From Styela clava (lineage: Eukaryota > Chordata > Ascidiacea > Stolidobranchia > Styelidae): 64,000 nt of DNA. Both the position numbers and the translations under genes were made by a program. The notes below the pieces were generated by a model. The model searched no databases and had not been told where the DNA came from. It saw nothing but the letters and a program-made list of their open reading frames with translations. Location: positions 17,896,916 to 17,960,915 of the forward strand of contig NC_135258.1 of NCBI RefSeq assembly GCF_964204865.1, read 5' to 3'. Below, one piece after another: positions 20,308 to 31,100 of this stretch (positions within the stretch are counted from its first letter, which is position 1; each line of letters begins with the position of its first letter).

Positions 20308-21852
20308 CTAACAAATGTCCGAAAAAACAAACAAATAAATGATACTTATTAAATCAACTGCAATATCTAATTCACTTTCTTCTGAATTGTTTTCGAAATC
20401 CACTATCTCGAAAATCAACTTTTCCTCTTTAAGTGTACTGTGATTTTTGCAGTCAATACAAAAACAAAAATCTCTGCAATTTAAGGTGATTTTGCCACAC
20501 TTGCATAAATTATTTTGACTATTTTTCTTACACTTGCAGTTTGCCAACTCAAGAACTGATTTGAGGGCCACATGCTTCTTCAGTGAATCATTGTTGGGTG
20601 GGAGAGTATAATCCTTATGTTTGCCAGTGTTAAATAGGCGTGCCCTGGTATCATTTACATCAGGGATGGCCAACCTATGGCGCATGCGCCAAACGTGGCG
20701 CATTGCATGATTAGAGGTGGCGCATTGAATCTTTAACCCTTTTCATGCCAAAATTGTTAATTGCACTTGGCTTCTCCACGCCAAGCCATTTTTTTGCGAT
20801 TTACATGGTGACTTTTGATTGTACCTAAAATCTATTCTCCTTACTCCACGTCGCCCCTTACGGCTTGTTGGAATTAGAAACAACAGGTGATTATCGACGT
20901 TAGCTTTTGGACGGACTTTATGACATTCATTCTAGACTTTTAGCAAAAATTAGTAAAATTTACTATTTTTTCCCTACTGAAGTAAAAAGTTCAGAACTTC
21001 TGGAAAAATAGAAAATCCTCATTTATCAGCTTGAAACATGAATTTTTTATTGCCCAGACTTCCCAAATATCTCCCAATAACCATTGAACAACCAGTTGAA
21101 TTGCCCAAGCCTAAAAAATTTATTATAAATCAACTCACAACATGCTGAAAATGACCCCTAAATACCACCTTTTTCATCCAAACTTCAAATGACCGTTGTC
21201 AACAAAAGCGAAGCGTAAAATCGCTTGCTGTGACGCAAGTACTAATCTCGAAGAAGCCTGGAGTAAAATCACGCGACGCTAGGCCAAACAGCTGATTAGC
21301 AAAGGCCAATTAGAATCGATTAGAATTTGCCCAGGGTTTTATATGTCGTTTCGGAACGACATATAGATGTGAACAAACATTTTCTGCCATGAAACTAATT
21401 AAAAGCAAAGCAAGGTCAAGACTTACAAATTTAAATTTGAAGAATGCACTGCTCCTCCCAGTAACAACCTTAACTCCAAGAATAAAAAAATGGCGAAAGT
21501 AAAACAGCAGCAAAAGTCTCATAAAGGCGGTATTTAAATAAAATTGATCAGTTTTATTTATAATACTTCCTTGCTTAATTTCTATTCATGTGAAGTTATA
21601 AATTGTGAAAACTACATATATATGTGTATATATGTGTGTGTATTATAAATTTATATAATTTCAACAAGAAGCGGACATTAGGCGTGGGAATACAAGAGAT
21701 TTACGGCGCATCTGAAACATTATGTTCAAAACGTGGCGCATGGTATGTGAAAGGTTGGCCACTCCTGATTTACATCCTTCATATGCTCTTCATACAGTGA
21801 ACAAACAAATTCCTCCGCTTTATTTATTACTGCCTCGTTAACCTCAAAAGAT
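20308..21852 (-). pseudogene. CXC-type cysteine-rich gene exon split by a transposon
   Basis: The minus strand shows an acceptor ACTATGCAG at 21858-21853, then an exon reading SFEVNEAVINKAEEFV and onward to MKDVNDTRARLFNTGKHKDY after the 1107 bp element at 20661-21767 plus one TSD copy is removed. It continues with TLPPNNDSLKKHVALK, then CKCKKNSQNNLCKCGKITLN and CRDFCFCIDC, a dense CXC-type cysteine cluster, and stops at 20308. This layout (an LPP-SDSLKxH block followed by a tesmin-like CXC cluster) is common in repeated genes of invertebrate genomes that are themselves probably transposon-borne. The middle of the usual protein, between LKKH and the CXC cluster, is short here. The insertion breaks the frame, so it is called a pseudogene. 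Confidence 0.6.
20661..21767 (+). mobile_element. hAT element, 1107 bp, with transposase remnant
   Basis: The left end CAGGGATGGCCAACCTATGG (with GGCGCATGCGCCA) and right end AAGGTTGGCCACTCCTG are inverted repeats. The 8-bp TSD ATTTACAT is exact (20653-20660, 21768-21775). At about 21350-21490 (+) the reading CEQTFSAMKLIKSKARSRLT, then NLNLKNALLL, is the hAT C-terminal dimerisation motif. The rest of the transposase is deleted, so the copy is nonautonomous. Confidence 0.9.
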
Positions 21853-22328
21853 CTGCATAGTTGAGAAAAAAAAAATGAATTGAAAACCTCAATGAAGTCA
21901 CCAACATGAGTTCGATGGGCAGTTCCAATTGCAGAAAAGTGCTAAAGTATTTCAATATGAAAACCCCTCTAAGCTGTTTGCAACTATTATGATTCTCATA
22001 TACCTTTACGCTTCAAGACTTCTTGTTTAATCCATTTTATAGCACTGATAGCAGCAGGGATTAGAGCCTGCGTTAGGTCGGATTGGTGGAACATTGCCGT
22101 TTTCCTTTGTAGTACAGTATCTAAAATGAGAAAAAAAAACATATTTTGAACAGCATGAGTGTAAAAATACCACTAAATACTAACTAACACCTTGAATACA
22201 TAATGCATTTTATCTGATGTACTCAATGAGCGTATATATGCTCATTACATGTACTACAGTCCAGCAGTGTTTTCATACCAGTACTAGACAATATATACAC
22301 TAAATCTTGATATATCACAGTCTGAAAT
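21853..22328. other. Upstream of the split CXC exon; no exon recognised
   Basis: A polypyrimidine tract and acceptor for the exon at 21852 lie at the left edge (minus strand). I could not place an upstream exon. Confidence 0.35.
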
Positions 22329-22336
22329 GCCCTATG

Positions 22337-22572
22337 GGTGCTCCCGAAGTATGCGAACCAAGATGGCGGACATCGGAACGTAACATGGGTAACAGGTTAG
22401 GGTTAGGCGATAATTTTTTTCCAATTTTCCTTATTTTAGTCCTATTATCAGTTCGAAGACTAGCCAAGAGCCTCCCGTAGTATTTATACCTAAAATTATG
22501 GTCTAACCCTAACCTAGTACACATATTACATTCCGATGTCCGCCATCTTGGTTCGCATACTTCGGGAGCCCC
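22337..22572. mobile_element. 236 bp MITE (CTCCCGAAG family), copy 1
   Basis: The left end GGTGCTCCCGAAGTATGCGA and right end TCGCATACTTCGGGAGCCCC are inverted repeats that extend inward through CCAAGATGGCGGACATCGGA on both sides (about 45 bp arms). The 8-bp TSD GCCCTATG is exact (22329-22336, 22573-22580). A TTAGGGTTAGG run lies inside. No ORF. A second copy is at 50509-50738 and a fragment at 7290-7475. Confidence 0.92.
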
Positions 22573-22580
22573 GCCCTATG

Positions 22581-23274
22581 AGTTTGGACTATAGACTATA
22601 TTTTAAATCATCAACTGTCTGTCTACAACTTGATTTCTAACCTCTCAATCGCTTCCAATGCTACTTTCTTTCCACGGCATAACTTATCATTGCTTCCCAG
22701 GTTCTTGTCGACCTTATGAATTCAGATTTTGACCAACCGACATTAGTAAAATTGATTATTTTCTTCTCTTTTACACAACCGTGCATTACAGAAACAGCCA
22801 TTAATTTCTATTTCCAAATATGCTGTGGCCTATATAGTAGTATAAGTCTGCTGAATAGTCAAGAAGAGTCATTAAATTAATCATAAACATTTCCTGCAAG
22901 CCAGAAAATATCGTTGTTTGTGACATATTATTTATTCTAGGTCTAGCCTTCCTTGGAGTTACCGCACCGTACCTATTTGACAACGTCTTATGAGCTAGTG
23001 CTCAACTAAAATTGCTATTTATGGTAAGGATATACAAGTGTTTAATATCTTACTTATACTTTTCAACACCTCCTTAGAATAACTGAACTAATAATAACTG
23101 AAAAAAACTATGGAAAGGCTACCCAGCTCAACGCAAAAGCGAGCAGTAGTACATCTGATATTCATCCGACCACGGGGGATCCACCTACAGCTGACTAATT
23201 TGATTGTTACGTCATGCAGAAGTCTGCGTTCATTGGCCCATGATACCGGAAAAGCAGAGAAAATAGGACAGATG
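22581..23274. other. No gene recognised
   Basis: Short open frames only, with no domain. Confidence 0.4.
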
Positions 23275-23456
23275 GTAACATATATTTATTGTAGTAAAAG
23301 CGTCTTTTCTGTAAAACGTGCAACTTTTGGAAGTGGGAACAAGGCAATATTTGTTACTAAATTTCTAAGAAACATTTTAAAATCATTTTCAGGTAGTTAC
23401 CTTATGTGTGATACGAAACTGAAAGATAAATGGCCTCGGCTCGCGGCCTACCTCTT
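23275..23456 (+). repeat. Dispersed repeat R copy
   Basis: It matches the inverse of 17968-18200: GTAAAACGTGCAACTTTTGG, then AACAAGGCAATATTTGTTAC, and a GGCCTCGGCTCGCGGCC end. Noncoding. Confidence 0.6.
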
Positions 23457-23479
23457 TTAAATGTAAAAACGCGAAAGAT

Positions 23480-23642
23480 GGTTAAAAGGAACACGACTCT
23501 GCCCACCTGCCAAGTTTAATCCTTTTATCTCTTATATTTGTATGGATATTCAAGCTTTTGACAGCTACGAGTTAGTTCAGTGTCACCGCGCTGTGTTACG
23601 GTACCAGAACTTCTCTTTCTTTAAAAACATTGGGCTTCTAAT
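23480..23642 (+). repeat. F-family copy with unoccupied A target site
   Basis: It carries TTCAAGCTTTTGACAGCTAC, then GAGTTAGTTCAGTGTCACCG, and a single TGTTACGG at 23594-23601 followed directly by TACCAGAACTTCTC. In the array to the right, this TGTTACGG is split by element A, so this is an empty site. The copy is interrupted at 23643 by the long-arm element. Confidence 0.8.
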
Positions 23643-25453
23643 AGACCTTATTCATTAAAAACCCATCCTACGCGCAAAAAATAAAAGTGATGTAAAAATT
23701 AACATTAGCTTTAGCTTTTATGGGAAAGGTGATCACCAGAGCAGAAATTTGCATTTTTTGTAATTTTCTAGATATCTTTCATTTTATACGTGAGCAGTTT
23801 TGAGAATAGAATATTTTTTACATCTTTTTTGATATTTTTATCATGATAAACATGGTCAAGATTTTTGATAATCGTTCATTAAAATTTTAATGAGTGCGGT
23901 GTTTTCGATGACGTCATTCTTACTAGACCATGAGATTCTGCCAACGAGCCGTGCTCTGTGGGATATGCGCTGCAAATGCGACCCTAATGTCGCTTTGGGT
24001 CCGTGTCCGTCCGGTACTGGAAGCGTTTAACATTGACAATCTATAACCCGTACCATTTCTATCACGTTTGTTTACTGGTTTTACGCATTTACACCTGTAC
24101 AGCTAGCAATCATTTACTGAAGGCATGCTGACGTGTTATTTGAACTACCGGTACCGTACCAAGGCTGCAAGAGGTGAAAACTAAATTATTTAGTAAATAC
24201 TGAAATAGGCCTACGAACAAAAATGTTGGCCATCTTGCCAATAGGCAGGACAAGTTGTACGGTACCGGTATACAAAAAAGATGAATATCTCCAACCTATA
24301 ATGGTACAATACCGGTCTCGTAACTAGGTTAAAAAACATGACTGAATACGAGAGGGAGATTTATTTTGTCAACCAGAATACAAGCATTGAATCAATAAAA
24401 ATCATATACAAAACACACAGTTATTCGGTATAGACTGGGGAGCAATACGACCATCACAGTCAGCTCCCCTAGAGCCTCGAAATTCGGTTTCAAAGTTTGT
24501 AATTCTTTTGAAAACTTGACAAGTTTAAACCCTACAAAAAGTATATATATATATATCAAGCTTTTCAGAGTAGAAAATTCTGTATACAACAAGTTTCAAC
24601 CACATTGTAAACAGCCGGTATTGCGTCGTTTGCATCATAATAAGGGAAATTATTATTATGCGCATTCTGCTGGAAGTTTCTATGTTAAAGTATGGCTGTA
24701 GCGGTTGTTTGATCAAAGAAATTGAAAGCATAACTGCCTCAAGTAAATTATCATACTTTTAATTAAAAATTCACACCCATGAATGGGGAGAATGAAAAGT
24801 TTAATGCTTTCATATTTTTAAATTTTAAGCAATTAAATGTGGTGTTGTTTATAGAGAAATTCTGAGCTCAAAAATATGAAGGGGCCTCTCATGGTCTAAA
24901 TCCAGCCCTGAACATCACCAATTTTGGGATAGGTACCGTACATGGTAGGTACCGTCAACATATGAACTGAGTTAGGCCATTGGATTTTGAAGGGTGTACC
25001 AGAAATGTACATGGAATTCATGAAATATATAACATCCAATTAAAACCAAAATAGGTCTTTCGTTGAACGGCAGCTGTGGTCCCGGTACCGGTATTCCAGT
25101 ATTCTGTTATCACAAGCAATTGGAGCACATATTCCACAGAGCACTGCGCGTTGGCAGAATCTCATGGTCTAGTGAGAATGACGTCATCGAAAACACCGCG
25201 CCCATTAAAATTTCAATGAACGATTATTAAAAATCTTGACCATGTTTATCATAATAAAAATATCAAAAAAGATGTAAAAAATATTCTAACCTCAAAACTG
25301 CTCACGTATACACTGAAATATATCTAAAAAATTACATAAAATGCAAATTTCTGCTCTGGTGATCACATTCCCCATAAGAGCTAATGTTAAAAAATATTTT
25401 TTTTACATCAATTTTTTTTTGCGCGTAGGATGGGTTTTTAATGAATAAGGTCT
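23643..25453. mobile_element. Foldback element with ~370 bp terminal inverted repeats
   Basis: Left arm 23643 to about 24010 (AGACCTTATTCATTAAAAAC at the tip) matches, inverted, about 25090-25453 (GTTTTTAATGAATAAGGTCT). Both arms contain TCTCATGGTCTAG and GATGACGTCATTC-type motifs. Comparison with the uninterrupted F sequence at 26075-26095 (CTTCTAATTGCATTT) shows that only AT is duplicated at the insertion. The 1.1 kb centre has GGTACC-type motifs but no recognisable transposase. Superfamily undetermined. Confidence 0.8.
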
Positions 25454-26660
25454 ATTGCATTTCTGACCATCATATTTTTTAAGAACACGGTTATCTCGAA
25501 CAAAACTCGTCAAATTATAAACGAGAATATCGGTCGGAGACCAAAGACTTATCGATCGAAACTGCGGTTTCGATTCATGACTCTATAGTGAAACCGCGTG
25601 TCCCATCACTAATTAATTAATAATTCGCTAATTATACGACATAATTCATCTAAAATCAATAGGCTTCTGGTCCGAAATATGTCGAATGTACATGCAAAAT
25701 TTGAATCAGATTCAACCTCGCTTTCGTGAGATATCGCGTGTATCTAACAGACAGACAGACAAATACCTATCAACATACTTACCGATCAAGATCGATAAGT
25801 AACAAAGCACCACATCACAGCAATCAAACAGACAAAAACACGGTGGTCGCAAATTGGTTGACAAATATATTATCGACGTATTGGAAATGCGCACTCCCTC
25901 CTTTAAATGTAGAAACGCGAAACCTTCAAAGGTGGTTAAAAGAAACACAACTCTACCCACCTGCCAAGTTTCATCTTTTTATCTCTTATATTTGTATGGA
26001 TTTTCAAGCTTTTGACAGCTACGAGTTAGTTCAGTGTCACCGCGGTGTGTTACGGTACCAGAACTTCTCTATCTGGGCTTCTAATTGCATTTATGACCGT
26101 CATATATTTTAGAAACACGATTATTTCGAACAAAACTCGTCAAATTATAAACGAGAATATTGGTCAGAGATCGAAGACTTATCGATCGAAAGTTAGGGGA
26201 TCCCCCAAAACAGCGCTCTTACTCCATAGTGACACCTTGTGTCCCATCACCAATTAATTAATAACTCGCTAATTATACGACATAAGATGAATGTACATGC
26301 AAAATCTGGAGCAGATTCCATCTTGCTTCCGTGAGATATCGCGTGCATCTGACAGACAGACAGACAGACAAATACCTATCAACATACTTAAGGATTGAAA
26401 TCGATAGGTAGCAAAGCACCACATTACAGCAATCAAACAGACAAAAACACGGTGGTCGCAAATTGGTTGACAAAGATATTATCGACGTATTGGAAATGCG
26501 CACCCCCTCCTTTCAACGTAGAAACGCGAAACCTTCAAAGGTTGTTAATTAAAAGGAACACAACTCTACCCAACTGCCAAGTTTCATCTTTCTATCTCTT
26601 TTATTTGTATGGATTTTCAAGCTTTTGACAGCTACGAGTTAGTTCAGTGTCACCGCGCTG
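25454..26660 (+). repeat. Tandem F repeats (period about 610-630 bp)
   Basis: Two units begin at 25501 and 26131 with ACAAAACTCGTCAAATTATA or a close match. Each holds GACTTATCGATCGAAA, a TAATTAATTAATAA stretch, CAGACAGACAGACAAATACC, AAACACGGTGGTCGCAAATT and CTTTTGACAGCTACGAG, and ends at the CCGCG(C/G)TGTGTTACGG site. Unit 1 has an unoccupied TGTTACGG at 26048-26055; at the end of unit 2 the same site is filled by element A. No protein coding seen. Confidence 0.85.
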
Positions 26661-26908
26661 TGTTACGGCAGGGGGGTCTGCAACTACTTTTTAGCGCGAC
26701 CCAAAAAAAAAATTTCCTAACTTCTCGCGACCCAAGCATTTGGTAAACATGTAATTAGTTATCGATTTTAAGACTATTGTCGACACTAGCATTTTTCCTG
26801 CACAAAATTAGATGAAACTTAGCACATAAAATTGTGAATAATAGCGTTTATTATGACTAATGCAAATTATAAGCTTTGTGTATAATCCACAACATATCAA
26901 ATCGAGGT

Positions 26909-27150
26909 TTAATTTGATAGACGGCAACTCGAAGATATTTTTCTACCTCTAGCCTTGATCTGTAATTGTATTGTATGTATGAAAACGCTGATAGGCGGGA
27001 AAAAATGTATTGGTTTTTTAATGAATTTTGGATGCTTTGCTCCAAGATGGCGTTTCAATATCGCTGCTTTCAAGCTTTTGTTGGTAAGAACATGAGGAAC
27101 GTTTGTTCGTTGGAACAAACAACACATTGAGGACGTGAATCATCATTTAT
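26909..27150 (-). pseudogene. hAT N-terminal BED-type finger remnant
   Basis: The minus strand reads RPQCVVCSNEQTFL and then, after a frame change, TNKSLKAAILKRHLGAKHPK, giving the C-x2-C and H-x4-H spacing of the BED-like finger found in SCAND3/ZBED5-type hAT transposases. The frameshift lies between the two halves. Copies with small differences are at about 32173-32380, 36005-36210 and 46505-46710. It lies near the left TIR pointing outward, which is the wrong side for the N-terminus of the catalytic fragment in the same element. Confidence 0.65.
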
Positions 27151-27894
27151 AAGAATCACGTGAAACCAATCTTTATACATTATTCGCTGTTATTCCGCTT
27201 ATATGTATGGTTTGAGTGATGTATTTCTATCCGATGAGGGTGAGAAGATGAGTCTTTTGTCGGGCGTTGATCCCACTGCTATAAGTGCTCCGTACGGAGC
27301 CTCAGGGCTCCGCGAGCTATTCGTTCACTTAAAAAACTGACTTGGTTAATTTTGTACCTGTGAAGAAGCATTAACGTCAGTCACTAATGAAATTTGACGA
27401 CGGTGGTGTCGAAATGTGGTAGGGATTCAAATATAACATTATCTATAACTAAGGGCGCAGCAGCCATGGTTTTCTAAAAAGAAAGGGGGTTCAGAATAGA
27501 AAATTCCCGAGCAACACTCATCGCGATATGAACACTTCTTAAAAAACGTCTTTTTCAGCGGATAACGAGATTTCTGTTGCGTAAAATATTCAATCCATGG
27601 CCGACCAGAGAATTTAAAATGTCTTGTCATATCAATTCAATTGTGTTCATCGTTGCTCGCCTTTGAGGTGACTAATATACTACGCCTACGGAAATCAGGA
27701 AATACTTGTTAAACCGTCTACTAGCAATGTTTCGTTGTTAAGGGAGAGTTTGCAGTTATGAAGCCATTTATATTTGATATCTTCATATTGAATTCGGTCT
27801 ATGCATGAATGTATTAGTGATTTCTAGATGCAGTGATGGGCCAAATATCGGCCGACACAGTAAAATGATGGAACTTTCATTGAAGGGTTTAGAT

Positions 27895-28124
27895 CAGGGG
27901 TCGGCAAACTACGACCCGCGGGCCGGATCCGGCCTACGACGCTTCACTAAATTATATTAGCAAAACAGCTTAATTGACGATTATATTCTTTACATGACAG
28001 AATTTGTTTCGAGAAACTACATTATATTATAACCTAACAACGTCCTTTTTAAAAATACGTGCGGCCCGCCAATGACTTGCAACTTTTAATTTTGGCCCGC
28101 GAACGACAAAAGTTTGCCGACCTG
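27895..28124. mobile_element. 230 bp hAT MITE (GGCAAACTACG family) in unit 1
   Basis: CAGGGGTCGGCAAACTACG at the left and AAAGTTTGCCGACCTG at the right are inverted repeats with GCCCGCGGGCC/GGCCCGCGAAC subterminal. Flanks GTTTAGAT and ATTTAGAC share six of eight bases; in the unit 3 copy the match is seven of eight. Confidence 0.8.
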
Positions 28125-29399
28125 ATTTAGACTTTAGAGCCAGTTAAGGTATACATAATATACAGTCATCCCATTTCAAATCCTCGACCCACTGCCCTAT
28201 CACCCTCCACTTCCTTATTCTCGATCCACTGCCCTGTCTCCTTCGCCTCGGCCAACTGCTCCACCTCCCTCAACCTTCCTATCCTCGACCCACTGTCTTA
28301 TTTCCCCCAAACCTTCCTATCCTCGATTGTCAAAATGAACTTTACCATCTCGCGACCAACTTCCATGTGTTATACTGGTCGAGTATGTCAATGAGAGGAT
28401 TCAATCGTACGTCGACAAAACATGTTTGACGGCATCCGTAAATGTAGGCTGGAATCCCAATTGGTAATCAATAACCATAATTAGTGGCTTAAAAATGTGC
28501 TACTAATTAGGCTACTGATGGCATCGGGTTTGGAGTCACCGTTTTTAAAATTTAACAGGCCATTCGATATCGACATATCTGAGTTCCTTTCCAGAAACTC
28601 ATTCGATTTCGCATGTATTTCCGAGCAAGGCAAAACGATGAGGAAATAATCAAATAATTGCACGCTTGGTCTTTTTCAACGAATGTTCTGTCATATCATG
28701 CATTTTTTAATCCTACTCAGATTTATATACAAATTTCTTTTACGTGACTGAGAAGGCTGAAAAGTCACTCAGTGAGTTTATTTAGGTCGCTCAGTGAGTG
28801 TAATCCCTTCCAATCTATTTTTAAACCATGAAGTGTTTTGTCGTAGCTAGCGTTGCCAACGGCTCTTTAATTCGGCGTATAGTCTCAAAATTGAGCTTAT
28901 CTTTTCGGACGCAGTTCGAACGTAATCTTTGGCATCGCTCTTACTTTAAAATGTTGAAGAAAACGACTTTATACGGACCAGAGCACTATTGCCTATTTCG
29001 GATCAGCATCATATTGCCACAAGACTCACCACATGGCCAATTATTAAGGGCACAAAGAGGCTTTTTTTATTTAATCAAAACTCACGACATGTCAATTATT
29101 AAGGGCATAAAACGGCTTGTTAAAATTTAGAAAACTGTCATTTCCAACAAGAAACCATCAGTAGCCCAATTAGTAACACATTTTTAAACTGCCAACTATG
29201 GTTATTGTTTACCATTTGAGATTCCAGTCTACATATACGAATGCCGTCAATCATGTTTTGTCGACGTACGATTGAATCATCTCATTGGCATACACGGCCA
29301 GTATAACCGATGGAAGTTGGTCGGAAGATAGTAAAGTTCAGTGTGGCGATCGGGTCGTGAATAGAGCGCCGTTATGTCAGGTACTAAATAGTTTAGCGC

Positions 29400-29740
29400 C
29401 GTAGGTCAAAGATGGGTCAGTTGTGGCAGATAGGGCAGTGGGTCGAGGATAGGTAGGTTGAGGGAGATATGGCAGTCGGTCGAGAAGAGAAAGGTTGAGG
29501 GAGATAGAGTGGTGGTTCGAGGGTGGGAAAGTTTGGGAGATAGGGCAGTGGGTCAAGGATAGGGAGATAAAGTAATGGGTCGGGGTTAGGAAGGTTGAGG
29601 GAGATAGGGCGGTGGGTCGAGGATAGGAAAGTTGAGGGAGGTCGGGCAGTAGGTCGAGGATAGGTAGGTAGATGGAGGTAGGGCAGTGGGTCGAGGATAG
29701 GTAAGTAGATGAAAACAGGGCAGCGGGTCGAGGACAGTTT
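29400..29740 (+). repeat. Minisatellite GTGGGTCGAGGATAGG (unit 1)
   Basis: Roughly 35-45 bp imperfect units built from GGTCGAGGATAGGAAGGTTG and AGGGAGATAGGGCAGTG. Equivalent arrays are at 33230-33570, 41810-42250 and 48960-49300. The long proline-rich minus frames here (PRPTALSP-type) come from this repeat and are not genes. Confidence 0.85.
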
Positions 29741-30062
29741 TCAAGTAAACGAATAGCTCGCGAAGGCCCTAAGTGTCTCCTGAGGCTCCGTACAGAGCAC
29801 TTTGAGAACCTGAAGTCTACGTAGTAGGATATAACAATGCGAACAACTAAGTAACGGATGTTTCCCCGACTTTTGGTCTCTTGAATTCTTCCTCTTTACA
29901 CTCTACCATTGCAAAATTATTGGTACTTATTTGAAGAATGGTTTTGCGAGTCTAGGACTTGTATTTACCAAAACACAACTAAAATCTAACAAATAACACG
30001 CGAAAACTGACAAAACGAGGTAATATTCACAACCATGAAAATCTGTCTGAATGACTAAATCA

Positions 30063-30489
30063 GTGGAAGGCAACCGCCGGGCCGCGGAAAGGTTACTACC
30101 GGTCCACAGAAACGTGACGCAAAAGACGGACAATGTCCTAATAACATCTTTAATTGTTTGAAATTTCAAACAATAATGAGTTGAAAAGAGTCTTTGCGAT
30201 TTATAGGGTAGCTACTTTGGCAACCTTTTGGGCAATACTGCTATCTGAATACCCTTTGCAAAAAAAGCTTTCACAGGCATTTTTACATTTATGTGAGATC
30301 GGGTTTTCAAAATTGACAACTACAAAATCGCAGTAGGCTAAAAGTAAGAAATACGTTACTTGAATAACATCACTTTTATTTTTGAATTTAATATCAACCT
30401 AAATTTAAAACGTTTATTGTTACGTCAATCTCTGCACTTATGCCGATTGACCCAAACTTGGGTCGCGACCCCGTATTTGCGGACCCTGG
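30063..30489 (+). mobile_element. Short hAT-derived fragment with C-terminal transposase piece
   Basis: Begins with a hAT-like tip CAGTGGAAGGCAACCGCCGG and ends with TTGCGGACCCTG, the same TIR family as element A. A 60-codon + frame at 30154-30336 contains LLSEYPLQKKLSQAFLHLCE and IGFSKLTTTKS, the hAT C-terminal motif. The right tip cuts into the catalytic transposase frame at the codon for a conserved ASKTL. No matching TSD was found, so the left boundary is uncertain. Copies lie at the same place in the other units. Confidence 0.5.
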
Positions 30490-31100
30490 TGTGTCCAATG
30501 TTTTGCTAGCCAGATTTTCCCTATAGTGAATGCAATGCGTAAAATTGATATGAGGCGCAATTTGTAATAATCTAAAAAACCTTTGTTTTCCCGCCATGGC
30601 CCCAGCCCTATCAGTACAAATACTAATACACCGCTCCCATGATAATCCATCATTTTGTAGTCTCGTCGCCACTGTTGAGAATATGTCTTGACCAGTGCAT
30701 GTTCCAGAAAGCGCCAAGCACTTGAGTAACTTATATACCTAACGAACACAATCAACTGCGCTAAACCAGACGTAGTATTTTCCTCCTTTGACTCTATCAA
30801 TCAGTTGGCACCTAATATCTTAACCCATCTCGCTGATACGTCGGCAAATGGTATGTACAGATATTGGTATTTTTTCATTTCCTTAGTTACCTTGTCTCCA
30901 TTCATAATTTAACTCATTGCAATAGTTTTGATTAGTGTTTCTCCAATGGTATGTGTTTTTTTTTTTATCTTTGGCGATTAAATATGCCACTTCATACAAT
31001 GCCTTTTGAGATTTTTCTAAGATTGTGAGATACTTTGTCATTGTTTTCTTTTCGAATAACAATTCTTTTTCTTCCGCTTATAAGGATTGTTTGAGTGATG
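30490..31100 (-). pseudogene. hAT transposase catalytic region remnant
   Basis: Minus-strand reading, from upstream to downstream: a KALYEVAYLIAKDKKKTHTI segment (clearest in unit 4, 50675-50863), then GLAQLIVFVRYI, then TGQDIFSTVATRLQNDGLSW and ERCISICTDRAGAMAG, then HINFTHCIHYRENLASKTL. This is the SCAND3/ZBED5-like RNase H-fold block, with ICTD carrying one of the expected acidic residues. Frameshifts separate the pieces, and the reading ends at a TIR (30489). The same remnant is at 34323-34930, 42760-43330 and 50060-50890. Confidence 0.8.

Larger units (their letters stand above)
27285..29801. repeat. Nested segment with inverted ends inside A
   Basis: GTGCTCCGTACGGAGCCTCA and CGCGAGCTATTCGTTCACTT at 27286-27330 are matched, inverted, at about 29745-29801. 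Further in, the block at 28330-28460 (GTCAATGAGAGGATTCAATC) is matched, inverted, at 29215-29345. CCTCGACCCACTGCCCTAT minisatellite units on the left (28180-28320) face inverse units on the right (29400-29740). A foldback-type insertion is the simplest reading. A 100-codon + frame at 28828-29130, repeated identically at 32661-32963, has no known domain. Confidence 0.6.

Noticed and set aside
28828..29130. 100-codon + frame repeated identically at 32661-32963
   Set aside because: The identity reflects recent duplication of the whole unit. The frame is broken in units 3 and 4, and no domain is recognised.
29400..29740. Regular repeats that might suggest a CRISPR-like array
   Set aside because: Units are contiguous and variable without unique spacers, and the genome is eukaryotic; this is a minisatellite.
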